Source: Cercis canadensis
Lineage: Eukaryota; Streptophyta; Magnoliopsida; Fabales; Fabaceae
DNA: 64,000 nt
Reading direction: 5' to 3'
Assembly (NCBI GenBank): GCA_003255065.1
Contig: QAOA01000580.1
Coordinates: 817,679-881,678, forward strand
Part shown: piece after piece, positions 32,221-45,368 of the stretch
How the letters are laid out: the number at the start of each line of letters is the position of its first letter
How positions within the stretch are numbered: position 1 is the stretch's first letter
The notes under the pieces: generated by a model
Told to the model about the DNA's origin: nothing
The model's database searches: none
Seen by the model: only the letters and a program-made list of their open reading frames with translations
Position numbers and translations under genes: made by a program

Positions 32221-35200
32221 TCAAGAACACCACTCTCTGGCATTTTGGAACATGCGCAACCACGGACTAGGCCCCTTTTTGTCCACATCCCATTGCTTTG
32301 GGTACCATGGGAACTGCCACATTAAGAAGCAACGCTCTGGATGAGGCATCATGGCTAAATGCCTCCCATCTGGAGAACAAATAGCTGCAACCCCAAAAGG
32401 AGAGCCATTCACATTGAAAGGATATGTCTCTGTTGGATCACCACCATCATCACAATATCTTACAGGAGCTAAGTCTGAATGAACTATTCGATCCAACACG
32501 CCTTCATCTGGGAAATATGCTCTTCCCTCCCCATGAGCAGCCCATACCCCCAGTGTACTACCCTCCATACCATCGAACATTATTGCTGGTGAGTCCTTTA
32601 TTGTCACACTAGTAAAACGACATTCAAACCGGCCAGACTCATTGTGAATGAACCTTGGTTGTGATAGGTCCCCACCAGCACCAAGCACACCCCCAACTTG
32701 CGGACCTGGAACCCATCCTAGCAAAGCCATTAACTGACATCCATTGCAAACACCAAGACTGAAAGTGTCTGGCCGCTTGTAAAATTCCTGAAATTGATTT
32801 AATAGGGGCGCATTGAATCTTATGCAAGCAGACCAACCTTTGGCAGAATCAAGCACATCAGCGTAGCTAAATCCACCAACAAATACAATTCCACGGAACT
32901 CCTGCAGAGAGATCAATCCGTTAAGAAGGTCCGACATTGTAACATCCCATGGTTCAAAACCAGCAGCATAAAATGCACCAGCCATTTCCCTGTCTCCATT
33001 GCTGCCTTCTTCTCTAATCACAGCTACTTTTGGTTTTAATGCAACAGACATATACTTATCATCAGTGAAGGAAGGAGTAAAAGACAGGTTCCATGAAGGC
33101 TCATAGCGATGTCTTAATCCTTCTCTCTCCAAATCCACACAAGATGCCAATCTTTGGAACTTTTCCAGCTGAAAACTAGTTTCTTCCCACATATCCCTAA
33201 GGACAGCAGTTGTCTCTTTTAAATGAGTCACCTCATCAACCTTCACTTCTATAAATGGAGTGGCAGTTACTTGTCCTATGATTTCAGCAGTAATACCCAC
33301 ACTGTTCAACTTACCCATTACAAGTTCCAGATTTTTCTTGCTTACCTCAGCAACTAACCCAAGCTCTTCTGCATAGAGTGTGTGGAAAAGGCTCTTCCCA
33401 TGTGAAGTCAAGTCCAAGACAAATCCACGATTCCCAGCAAATGCCATCTCTAAGGCACAAACTAGCAACCCACCATCACTGATGTCATGACCAGCAGATA
33501 TCAGTTCATCTGTAAGAAGGTCTTGAACACCTTCAAAAACCTTTTTAAGGTAAGGAACATCATCAAGATCAGGACACTCATCCCCAACTTGGTCAAATGC
33601 CTGGGCAAGAGCAGATCCACCTAACCGCCGCTTTCCCTTTGCCAAATCAATATGAAGCAAAATACCATCATCTTCAAGTTTCAGATCTGGTGTCACCGTT
33701 TTTGTTATATCAGGACAAGTGACATAAACACTGATTACAAGGTTCCCAGGAGCCTTGACAACTTCACCTCCAGCATGGGCTGCCATAGAAAGGCTGTCCT
33801 TCCCTCCATCAATAGCAATACCAAGTTCAATCATTGCTTCTGACAAAGATATAGCAGCATCATACATGGCAGCTCCTTCACCATCAAGCTTGGCAGCATA
33901 CATCCAATTACCACTTGCCTTAACATCAGAAAGAGAAGTGATCTTCGCCCATACAAGATTTGTGAGAGCTTCTCCAACAGCCAGTCTTGCCATTGCTTTG
34001 GGATCTAGGAGACCTTTGATTGGTTGCTCGCCAATGGCACAAGCACCTCCAGTCACATCAGTAAAAGTCTGAGCAGTAACTGCAACATCAGCAAGGGGTA
34101 TCTGCAAAGGGCCAACAGTTTGTTGCTGTGCCACAAGACCAGTAACACACCTATCAACTTTTGTTGTCAAGAAGCGTTTCGAACACACAGAGGGTAAACT
34201 CAATACCCTCTTTAGAGAATCTATTACTGTGATCCCAGGGGCAATATCAAGTGGTTCACGTTCATAAACAACTCGATGAAATTCAAAAGATTTCTTAGGC
34301 ATGTCACCCAGTACTTTCTCAAGTTCAAGATCTACAGCAGGGAGAGGTGGAGGGAGTCCATTTGAAAGACACTTCTGAGTTGCTAAGCTATCAACTAACA
34401 CAACACGTCCATCACCGCTAATAGTTCCAATCACAGCCATCAAGACCTTTTCCCTATCACAGATTGATTGTAAGAGGTCATGACTTTCAGGCTTTACCAA
34501 GATCGCATCTTGCTCCTGATACTCTGCACCCCAAATCTCTAAAACAGACATTGTGTGATCACCAACAACAATTGCTCGAACATCTATTTCAGCACCCTTG
34601 GGGTATATAATTTCCTTTACAACATTGCAGTTCCCACCAGCTCCCTGATCATGAATACTGATAATTGGATTTTTCTCGCCCATCTCAATACAGGCACGAA
34701 CAAGACGATACAATTTTTGTGCCATCTCAGCATCTCCTCGCTGTACAGCATTGAAATCCAGGTCTGCATCATTCTGACCACTGACCATGCTTGAGGCTGC
34801 CCCACCTCCCATCCCAATACGATAAGCAGGGCCTCCAATCTTTACAACCAACATTCCAATTTCAGGCTCTCCCTTTGATATATGGATGTGGTCAATCTGC
34901 CCAATGCCTCCACTGAACATGATTGGCTTCAACCATTCCCGCCTATCCCCACTAGGAAGTCTCATTCCAAAAGTTCTACAGAAGCCCTGAATCAATGGCT
35001 CTCCAAATTTGTTCCCATAGTCAGATGCCCCATTGCTAGCATCTATGAGAATCTGCAAAGGTGATGCCAAATTTGATGGATATGTAAAGGATGGATCTTC
35101 CCATGGAGCATAAAAACCTGGAGCATTGAGATTTCCAACACAATAACCAGCTGTAGCTGCCTGGACAAAAGACCCCCTTCCTGTTGCATGTGTATCCCTA

Positions 35201-36723
35201 ATGCGACCTCCTGCACCTGTCTCTGCACCAGGATAAGGTGCCACGGCGCATGGAAAATTATGGGTTTCAGCTGTAAACAAGATATCTAGCTCGTGTGCTG
35301 TCATGTTTAATGGACATGCTAAACCAGGCTGAACTGGACGTAACTGCTTAACTTGGAAACCCCTGATTGCACTTGAGTTATCCTTGAAGCCAATCACAGA
35401 ATTATTTGGATTTGCCTGTAAAGTGCTTTTCACAATCTGCATAAGAGTCCTATTCATGAGCTCTCCATTAATGAAAATCCTTCCTGTAAAAAACCAGTGC
35501 CTGCTATGCTCGCTGTTGGATTGTGCAATATCAAAAAGCTCAACATTGCTAGGATTTCTCTTAATATCATCTCTGAAAAGCCTGGTATAATATTCTAAAT
35601 CCTGATCATCAAATGCTAAACCCATTTCCTGATTAATTTCTTCTAATGCCTTTCGCCCCTTCTCCATGACAGGTATATAACCGACTTCCTCTGGAACTAC
35701 ACTGGTCTGAAAGGATGTTAGCTTCTGAGTATAAACACATTCTGTCATCCTATCATGTATCAACGCTGCAAATTCATTAATTTGACTATCCTGTAATTCA
35801 CTCTTGGTAAACAGCAAGTACCTCCTAGATCGCTCCAGACGGGTCACTTCTGTCAGTCCACATGCTCGGCAAATCGCCACAGCATTAGCAGACCAAGCTG
35901 TGGTAAATGACAACCTAGGGCCCACCTCTATTATAACGGCCTTCAAACCTTCCTTCCTTTTCTTCTCAAGAAAGCTCTCAGTTCCCAATTTCTCAGGCTC
36001 ATATGTTTCTTGAAGAAGCCATTTCAGGACTGAAAACTTTTCACTTGAAAGTTGTGAATCAAGCCCAATATTGAAGCACTGTTCTGTTTGTAGATCAACA
36101 ATCTGATTTGAGATTTTCATTTGAACATCCCTGAGAAGCTCAGCAGATGCACTTTCTTGTATTAATGGGACCCGGTAAAAATGAATAACTTCCAAGGCAG
36201 GTTTCTCAACCAAGCTGGACTGCTCCTCAACCGAACTAGTCACACCCCCAGAAACCAGAGCTCTGGGATTTGCTTGAGCACGACACCTCAAAGAAATCGC
36301 TTTTCTAGTAGAACCCAGTACTTGACTTCTATTGCAAAGTGCACCCCAAAGCAAATGACTTCTCCGCCTTTGAGATTTTTTCACCAAAAACAGCTTTTGC
36401 CTACAGGTACCCTGAAACCAACATCGCCAAAATACAAAACATATAAACACAATTTCAATGAATTTTCCAAATTAAAGATGCTGACAAAAGTAAGTCCCAG
36501 CAGTATTCTGACCTATTGGTCCATGAGAACCATAACTCAAACTTGACAAAACAAAAATTTATGAACCCAGACCCAAGCTTCAGTGGTGTTTCGGACGGTC
36601 CCCACCCGAAAAAAGATCCAAGAACATTATATAATGTTATGAGCTTGTAGAAATTGTTAAACAGAGGGAGTAAAAGCAAACCTGCAGGAATTCGGCCACC
36701 CCAATTTCCCTAACTCCCGCCAT
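32221..36723 (-). CDS. Phosphoribosylformylglycinamidine (FGAM) synthase, organellar
   Basis: Two exons: 36723-36682 (14 codons, MAGVREIGVAEFLQ) and 36411-32221. They join in phase 0 (CAG|GTTTGC, TTTCAG|GGT) to give 1410 residues, the usual length for eukaryotic PurL. The N-terminal ~60 residues look like a chloroplast/mitochondrial transit peptide. Visible blocks: AQSNSEHSRHWFF, the ATP site GGPAYRIGMGGGAASSMVSG, SIHDQGAGGNCNVVKEI, AIDGGKDSLSMAA, and SAGHDISDGGLLV. The C-terminal glutamine amidotransferase has GGFSYADVLDSAKGW, nucleophile Cys in LGVCNGCQLMALLGW and the catalytic His/Glu in PHPERCF. It catalyses the fourth step of de novo purine synthesis: FGAR + Gln + ATP to FGAM. One large exon after a tiny first exon. 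The likely orthologue is Arabidopsis At1g74260 (PUR4). Confidence 0.96.
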
Positions 36724-37344
36724 GACCTTCTTAACAGGTATTCTTCAATTGATATTTTCCGGGGAAAAACCAGAGAGTCCCGAAAACTCTACAATAGAAA
36801 ACAAACAAACAAAAAAATTAAAACTTTAAGAACTCTACACAGAGTGATATAGTACATCACACACCACACAAAAGCTTTTGATAACCCAGAATCTATCAAG
36901 AACAATGAATACCTGGGGTACAGTAGAGACCTGTAAACCAGTCGCCGAGAAGACAACTGAGGGTTTTGCGCACAGAATAAACCCTACTGGAAATATTTTT
37001 TTTCTTTTTTTTTTATATTTTCGTTGGCGCTATTTTCTATTTCTATTATTTTCTTCTCATTTTATAAAATTCCCTCCTTCCTTTCTTTTTCTTTTTTTTC
37101 TGTGGTGCAGTGTACTTTCTTCCTGAATCTGATTCATCCGAATATCTTACAAAGACCAATCTCTGATGGGTCCAGTGCCGCTTACCATTTTGACTTGCGG
37201 CGAAATATAGTACAAACTTCTCTCTTATTTTCTTTGTCCAAATGAATTGCTAGAGTTTTTAATACTAATCAATCTTATTTGATATTGATGGCATATAAAA
37301 AGTAGAAAAATTCAGTGAATAATATAAATGTTATCATTTGAATG

Positions 37345-37713
37345 GGCAAATTAATTTTAAAGAGATAATTTTTAAATTATTTACCTAAAAATGATAATTT
37401 TAAATATTTAAATATTTCATAAACAAAAGACCGATCACGTTATNAATATTTCATAAACAAAAGACTGATCACGTTATTTTGTGATGTAATGTATAGGAGA
37501 AAGAAACGCTATATTGCATATCCTCAAATAGTGTGTCAAAGCAATTTACTTTTTTTCAAAAAGAAGACACACTAAAAGAGAGATAGTGTGTTCACTGTTG
37601 TTCATTTAACAAATATTAAAATAATCAAAACTATCATTTTTACGTAAATAATTTAGAAAGTGTTACTTTTACATAATTAGTTTGTAAAACCGTATTATTT
37701 AGGTTAATTTGCC
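37345..37713. mobile_element. Mutator-type MITE
   Basis: 369 bases bounded by perfect 10-bp inverted ends GGCAAATTAA...TTAATTTGCC. Imperfect inverted homology extends further inside (AAATTATTTAC, AAAATGATA). A perfect 10-bp direct target duplication CATTTGAATG flanks it (37335-37344 and 37714-37723). A 9-11 bp duplication with long inverted repeats fits Mutator-like elements. No transposase. The interior has a 34-bp tandem duplication interrupted by a single N at 37444. Confidence 0.85.
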
Positions 37714-37863
37714 CATTTGAATGAGTCATTTTTCCTTTTAAAATCCTCACCCTAACAAATATTCATTTACTTTTTAAATGTGTAATTTATTATTCTAAAA
37801 ATGATGGTAAGCTGATGATAATTTAAAATTTTGGATACATCCATTGTCACAAGTTATCAAATA

Positions 37864-38098
37864 AGGATGTAGATCAGTTGGTCACAAGACTCTTCTTGTA
37901 ATAAGAGGATTTTGTGTTCAAAACTTTTCATTGACAAAATAAAAGTCTTAAAACGCTCCACCACACAAAATTACAGTTGTATGTGCTTTGACAATGAGAC
38001 CCTTAAAGCAATGATGACTCGTCCCAGGTTTAGTAAGTCTAGCTCTATCCAAAGGTTAAAATTGGGTCATGGTTTCGAGGTTACCAAAAAAAAAAAAA
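37864..38098 (+). mobile_element. tRNA-derived SINE, copy 2
   Basis: Same family as 6847-7084, on the plus strand. The head is GTAGATCAGTTGGTCACAAG, the middle is ACAAAATAAAAGTCT with CCACACAAAATTACAG, and the end is a ~14-base A run. The extreme 5' end is missing or diverged, and no clear target duplication is seen. Confidence 0.75.
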
Positions 38099-39406
38099 AG
38101 TAAGGCAAATAATTTTTGCTTCGATAATAATTCAAGACAATATGGAAGCGTAAAATCAATGCTGGGCAATGATGACAATTATATGCCCATTAGGTGAATA
38201 TAATATAAAACTCAATAACATTAAGAGATCCTCTCAAGATATCCCAAGAAAATTATTGTTTAATTGTAAAAGTTGAGAGAAAATACTATTTGATTTCAAA
38301 CATAAGACATCCAAAATATTATTTAATATTATGTAATTATTCTATCTATTTTTAAATATAATAATACATATGTCAACAAAATAACTATATGTATTGACAA
38401 AATAACTGCATAACACAAAAAAACATTTTAGACATTTCAAGATGAACCAAATTGAAAATTTTTTATATTTAAAACCAAATAATTTTTCTTCTAACTTTTG
38501 GAACCAAATATTTTTTTTCTCTAAAATTTACTTTACTTTTGTTCATATATAGGAGAAGAAACGAACAAAGAAGACTTAGGACACGAATGATTAAAAACAT
38601 GCCACAAAATTATCAACGCCTTTTCCAAAAAAAATTTAATATGCATATCACTACAAATTAATCGATTAATCACGTTATTTGTACATAGGTACTTCATAAT
38701 TTGATAAGACTTATTCTATATTCATATAAATTAAAATATTACATAATACTCAACCAAACAAAAAAAAAACAAACAAACATACAATAAGAAAACGTTTGGT
38801 AGATGAATTTTTTTTTTCGTTTTGAAAAATTATGTTTCTTGAGAATGATGATTCTTAAAAATGTTAGACAATATTTTCTGAAAATAACCTTAAACATTCA
38901 TAAAAACGTTAGACAATATTTTCTAAAAATCTTTCATCCCTACATTTAATTCTGGGAATCAATTGAAAAATTACTTTTGATGCATTAAATTAAAATTGGA
39001 AGACTGATAATAATATTGCGTGATGTTTTGTTTTTTTGGCTGACAAGAGATAGAGGAAAAGAAACTAACGCCTACAGATAGCAGTAGCTGAAGGATCACG
39101 CAATATTAAATTCTCGACAATAGTTTTATATTAACCAGCCCCAGATTAAATTCTGTCTAATAAATTGTCATCTTAGTCTTAATTAGTACCTTCATAAACA
39201 AATTAAAAACATATTTTGCCATCAACAATCACCAACTCAACTCAAAACTTTCTTAATAATGTCACTTTTTGCAGTGAAATATAGCCCATTTTAGCCTACT
39301 TATAGTTATTCATCCAATATAAAACTCAAGCTGTTTTATGAAATTTATAACTATCTTACATAGAAGTTAGATGTTTTTATATTTTAATATTTATTTGACC
39401 TTCCAA

Positions 39407-41542
39407 TCTATCTATATCTATATAATATTAATAATAGAGTACACAATATAGAGCTGACAAGTGTCGCTATTAAGGTGACAACAAGTGGCAGGCTGTGTGA
39501 ATTTCTTTTATTCTACAGCATTTAAAAATAATCTAAAATATGAAGTATGTCTGATATATAAATAAAAAACATGAAAAAAAAATTAAAATTTGTGGCACTA
39601 AATAACTTCCATTTTTAGATCTTTCAACATTTATTATTTATTGAATAATTAAAAAATAAAATGTTTTTCTTTATTAGCTTCCATAAATATATTTCTTTGA
39701 TATTTGAAATTCATAATTAATTTCTTGATGGAAGAATTTCAAAATTTCCTCTTTAATTTTAGTCTCACATTTAATTAGTAATTTGAAATTATAATTTCAG
39801 AAATTATTGCTGATTAGAGTACTAATTTTTAGGAATTTCAATTACCTTGGGTTTCTTATGTTGAGCCTCATTTTGCATATAAATAAAGTACAACCCAAGG
39901 CTACCAACTCCTAGCTTTAAAATATGGTACTATTAATTTTGTTTGCCGATTTTAAATTTTATTTATTTGGAAAAATAAATTTCTATTCATAAAAAATGAA
40001 AAATCATAAATTTATATTGTTGAATGATCAATAAGAAAACCGAATAAGGAAAATTTCAAGTTAATGGAAAAATTAATATTAGACCCCAATAAATCTATGN
40101 NNNNNNNNNNNNNNNNNNNNNNNNNNNNNNNNNNNNNNNNNNNNNNNNNNNNNNNNNNNNNNNNNNNNNNNNNNNNNNNNNNNNNNNNNNNNNNNNNNNN
40201 NNNNNNNNNNNNNNNNNNNNNNNNNNNNNNNNNNNNNNNNNNNNNNNNNNNNNNNNNNNNNNNNNNNNNNNNNNNNNNNNNNNNNNNNNNNNNNNNNNNN
40301 NNNNNNNNNNNNNNNNNNNNNNNNNNNNNNNNNNNNNNNNNNNNNNNNNNNNNNNNNNNNNNNNNNNNNNNNNNNNNNNNNNNNNNNNNNNNNNNNNNNN
40401 NNNNNNNNNNNNNNNNNNNNNNNNNNNNNNNNNNNNNNNNNNNNNNNNNNNNNNNNNNNNNNNNNNNNNNNNNNNNNNNNNNNNNNNNNNNNNNNNNNNN
40501 NNNNNNNNNNNNNNNNNNNNNNNNNNNNNNNNNNNNNNNNNNNNNNNNNNNNNNNNNNNNNNNNNNNNNNNNNNNNNNNNNNNNNNNNNNNNNNNNNNNN
40601 NNNNNNNNNNNNNNNNNNNNNNNNNNNNNNNNNNNNNNNNNNNNNNNNNNNNNNNNNNNNNNNNNNNNNNNNNNNNNNNNNNNNNNNNNNNNNNNNNNNN
40701 NNNNNNNNNNNNNNNNNNNNNNNNNNNNNNNNNNNNNNNNNNNNNNNNNNNNNNNNNNNNNNNNNNNNNNNNNNNNNNNNNNNNNNNNNNNNNNNNNNNN
40801 NTATATATATGGAAATGTGTTTACGTTTTTAAGTGCTAATGACACTAATTATTTTTTCATTACTTTAAAATTTATCAATGGTAATCAAATATTGGGATGT
40901 GACATTTATTATAAATATAAAAAAAATCATTACATGTTGCATTTAAATATATACAAGGGGCAATTTAATTTTGCGTAGTTAATTTTTGGGATACGATGAG
41001 AACGTGAACTAAATTATTTTACTAACCATTAGCGGATCAATGCTTTATCAATAAAAAATGGTATATACTCTTGTGATGTTTGAATGAAAAATAAATGTCG
41101 TACCATTTTACACAGGGATATCCCTATTATAACTTTTCTTTAAATCTATACAAAATAGCAATAGTAATTAGAATCATATTTAAATATAAATGAGTTGAAA
41201 TGAGTAGGGATCAAGTATGATAATTGAGATAGAGAGAGAAGGGAACAAAAATCAAAATTATAACTAGGTCTAGGTATAATCTTTGGAGGAAAAAGATTAA
41301 ATAACCTATAACACTAGAAAAAAGATTAGAGTTAGACCACAAGTACAAATTTGTTAAAGTTTTAATAGGATTATAATTTGGGTAACCAATAAACTAATCA
41401 CATTGGGTGATTAAATATGATTTCCTATGGCACTTGGAAAAAGGACTAAAGCAACCCCAACGGGTAATCCAATATGATTTTTTATTTTGTGTCGCCTCCC
41501 GCTGTAATGTCCAGCCGCGCATCGCGCGGGGCCCAATACTAG
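39407..41542 (+). mobile_element. Probable non-autonomous Helitron
   Basis: The 3' end has the Helitron hallmarks: a GC-rich hairpin CCGCGCATCGCGCGG followed ~10 bases later by the terminal CTAG at 41539-41542, then a T. A matching 5' end starts TCTATCTATATC within 39407-39417, each candidate TC preceded by A, as for insertion between A and T. The TATAATATTAATAATAGAG head resembles plant Helitron heads. The element would be ~2.1 kb, of which 702 bases are N, so coding content cannot be judged; none is seen in the rest. The 3' end is firm and the 5' end inferred. Confidence 0.62.
40100..40801. other. Assembly gap (702 N)
   Basis: Run of N. Open frames read across it are meaningless. The gap sits inside the probable Helitron. 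Confidence 0.99.
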
Positions 41543-44500
41543 TATATATTAAAAAGACCAACAGTCCACATAAGAACATAAAAATTGGATTCCAAAACCC
41601 ATATACCGGTGAAAACCTTCACTAATTCAAAGAAATTAAGATTTGACCCCAATAAATAACACAGCTCACTAATGGAAGGATATTCTGGATTTGAATTTGA
41701 TATGTTGTCACATAAAGGAAAAAGATTGAGGAATGATAGTGAGATTGTCAAGTTTTGTGTCCGTAGCCAAAGCACCACATAAAGAAAGGAAAACAGATCA
41801 CCCCTAAGCTCAACCATGAGAATCCATGATAAGCAGTGAATGTGGACAATGTAACATGTTTCGTCTCATAAAAAATACTTCAATGCATTGCATTTGCATA
41901 TACGAGTCAACATCTTTCTTGGTCTTCACTTGATAAATAGAAGCTAGTCTTGTGGACAATCTCTGACATGTTTGGTCTCGTAAAATTACTTCAAATCTAT
42001 TGCTTATATTAGTCAACATCTTTCCAGGTCTTTAGTCTTTGTCTTAAAAGAACTAGACAGCTCAACCATAAAATCAATGCCAATGCTCAACTACATTTCA
42101 GTTCATCGACTATTATGTATCCATAAAATCATAAAATCCCATTCAACTCCGGAACGGTTTATATGCACCTTACTCAACATCTATAGCGGCAAATTTTACT
42201 TCATAGTTTTCTTTTTCCCCTTAATCTCACAGTTCAATATTCATATTCAGGAACAAGAAAAACAATTACTTTATCAAGAACAGCAACAAATTCAAATCGA
42301 GCCTTCAGTACAACTAATAATATTTTCTATTCTCAACCACCCACATCCAAAGTCAATGCTGCTGGTAAATGACTCGCTTACTCTCTTTTCCTCTTTCCCT
42401 TTCTTTTCCTGTATAGAAATGACTTATCACCTTTTATGATAAACCAAATCCAAAGTTATTTCTATCTAGAAATGTGCCTTGGACCAAAGTCAAACCAAAC
42501 ATTATCTCAAAGCTTGCAAAACAATTTAATCCCACAAAAGGCCACTATCATTACAGTTTCTAGAAGAAGCATCAAAAGCATTCATTCAAGGATAAATGCC
42601 AGTAACAGACATGGCTTAACTGTAAAGGGACAGCTCTTAATGAGGAAATGCCATTCAAAATTATAGTTAGAAACACGTAAAACCAACGTAGAAAGGCATC
42701 AGCAATTAGCATTTAGGCCCAATAGCATCACAAGTGTACAAGTAACTGGCGTCCTACCTTCGTAGTTTGAACTTTTGAAGAAAGATTATAAAAAGGAAAT
42801 GAAAGCATCTAGTAGAACTATTATTTGGTATCAAGATTCTAAAGCAAGTTCCGTAACCTCTTTATTTCCGGTACTAGCTAACCAAACAATAAACAATCCA
42901 CACATCACAAGCAGCTAGCCATGAGAGAGATAAAGATGCATTCAAAATAGTACAATTTTGAGGTGGACTACTAGAACAGAAGCACAAACAGACGAAGGAG
43001 GAGGAGGAGGAGGATACTACAAGTGAATGAATTACAATTATAATTTGAAACTCGATGGATGTGAAACATGAGAACTACTATCCTCTAATATGAGCGCTAT
43101 GTATATCTTCTGGATGGCTGGATGCTAGGTGTTAGTGATACAACTTACTTCCAATTCCTGGAATTGGAAGTACTCACATATTTGACCTTAAGGAAGTATG
43201 TGAAGCCAGCGTGGAAAAATTCAAGTAGAAACACAAGACATGCAAGTCATATATGCAATAGAACTACTCTCCTTATAGGCTAAAATTATCCATTTCTCTC
43301 ATCCCCATGATCATTCTAGATTACTATGTGCAAAGTTGAATATATTGGATCAATGCATACTCTACACACGTATAAATCCAATTAAAATTTATGCAGGCAA
43401 TTTTGCAGTTGATCAATAGGATAGTCACATTCTTACTGGTATTTCTATGGCACTTATATTTCTTCTTCTCCCTACCAGAAAAAGTGGATGTATGTCAGTA
43501 ATATTCACAATTTCTCCACAGGATCATATAAATTTAATGCTCAATTTTGGGGAAGAACCGTGTCAGCGTATGGCACATCATCACTACTTGAGTAATATTA
43601 TATTAGACAGACTAGAACCCCCTTAAATATCTATTAAATTCATGAAATTTCGAGATAATAGCCATTGGAATACGTGTTTCCTTCTTAACACTTCCCCTTC
43701 CCACTTTGTTGATCTACATCATCTAGGACATATGTTCCAGAAAATTATAGCCACCTCACAAATGCGAAAGGACATTTCTAGGAAAAAAAATTGACAAAAA
43801 GTTTAAACAATGTACAATCCAATATCATTCAATTTCAAATTCAAAAGTTACATTCAGACTATAAGTGAAGGAATAATACCAATCTAGAGATGAAGAGAAG
43901 CAATAAAACCAAATTGAATTACATCATCAGAAAGAATTGTGGCACAATTGTTAAGAGTCGTAGAAACGTCCCCTTCAATAAAGTGTTCAACAATTAAGTT
44001 CCAAGATCCACAAAAAGAAAAACAACATGGAACTAAGTAAAAGGGAATTCATTTCTTATGATATGTCAACCACACCAATGATAAACAATAGAAACAATTG
44101 AATCACACAAAATCTCCCAGTTCCATTGTCATTCAATGGAAATAACTATCAAAACCAAAGAAAAGGTTTATAGAGTAAAAGATACAAACACACAAGAGGA
44201 CACCTCTTTTGTGACAAAAATAGAGAAGTTTAATAGTTTTCTTTGTAATTTTTTTAGCATTCCGGATTGATTATCTGATCTCAACAAAGAAACTTAAGAA
44301 TTAACTCAACGGAGAAATTTATAACTCTATCACTGCTTGGACAAATTTTCCTAACCTAATTTTCTTTCTCCAATTCACCTTTCCCTCTTTTACTGAAGAG
44401 GAAAATGCGGGGAGAAAAAACTGGCTACATGGAAATTAAAAGGAATACCTTGGTAGGGAGGTCTTCCTATCAAAAGCTATTCTCTCTCAATCAAACAAAA

Positions 44501-45368
44501 CAAATTATAAAAAAATATTGGCTCGAGAGTTTTTACTTAATAAGCACGAAAATGATACAGCTATAGTCACAAATCAAACCTAAGCGGCTCAAGAATGGTT
44601 TTATATTTAACAGTTTCTAAGCATGAGAATGATATAGCTATAAAGGCCAATATCATATAGCTGCAGATAGTATTCACTATTAAGTCCAAATTTAACATGT
44701 GTCAATTTGTTAGAATACCGCATAATTGACCCCATACTTCCTTGAAGTCAAAAACAACACGAACTTGCACCCAGATTTCCAGACTACCATTTCAGGCACT
44801 ACTCAGATGAAGCAAAATAATTCTAACCAGCTTTAATTAGTCCAGTCCAAATTGCCTAATTCAGGGAAGAGGAGATGTACCGACCCTACTACCCTCTTCT
44901 GGAGTTATCAACTGGTCAACTTGCCATACTATCAAACAAAATAATTGCAAAAAACTCAATGCGCTAAAATCCAATATCATTATCTCACATTGTGAATTTG
45001 TCTACTATGTGATGAAGTACCGAATGCAGAAAGTCGACAATTCAGTACACTTACAATAAAATCCCAGCATAGCTCCAATCTTATTTCTGGACCATTCCAT
45101 CTTTACCTACACAATCATTAATTAACTCTTCCACAAAAAGTAGATTAGACGGAAGAGAATCAAGCCACTACAAGTTTCAAAAACATAACCAACTACTGAG
45201 ATTCAGAAGCAAAACAAATAAACAAAACGTCCTAACCTTGCTTGCTATGCTTACAAGAAACTGTCAGAACATACTGCACAAGTACAAGTCAGTAAGAAGA
45301 TCAAAAGATCATTGATAAGCCCCTCTCTCTCTCTCTCTCCTCTTTCTCACTCTCCCTTTTCCTTTGTC

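Larger units (their letters stand above)
36724..45368. other. Large gene-free, repeat-rich interval
   Basis: FGAM synthase promoter and leader on the left. The interval then contains a Mutator-type MITE (37345-37713), a SINE (37864-38098), a probable Helitron (39407-41542) and a 702-base N gap (40100-40801). From 41.6 to 45.3 kb there is only AT-rich sequence with scattered short frames of no recognisable family. A CT-rich tract near 45320-45346 lies in the AHL 3' flank. Confidence 0.5.

Noticed and set aside
40012..40978. Long open frames on both strands around 40-41 kb
   Set aside because: They exist only because they run through the N gap.
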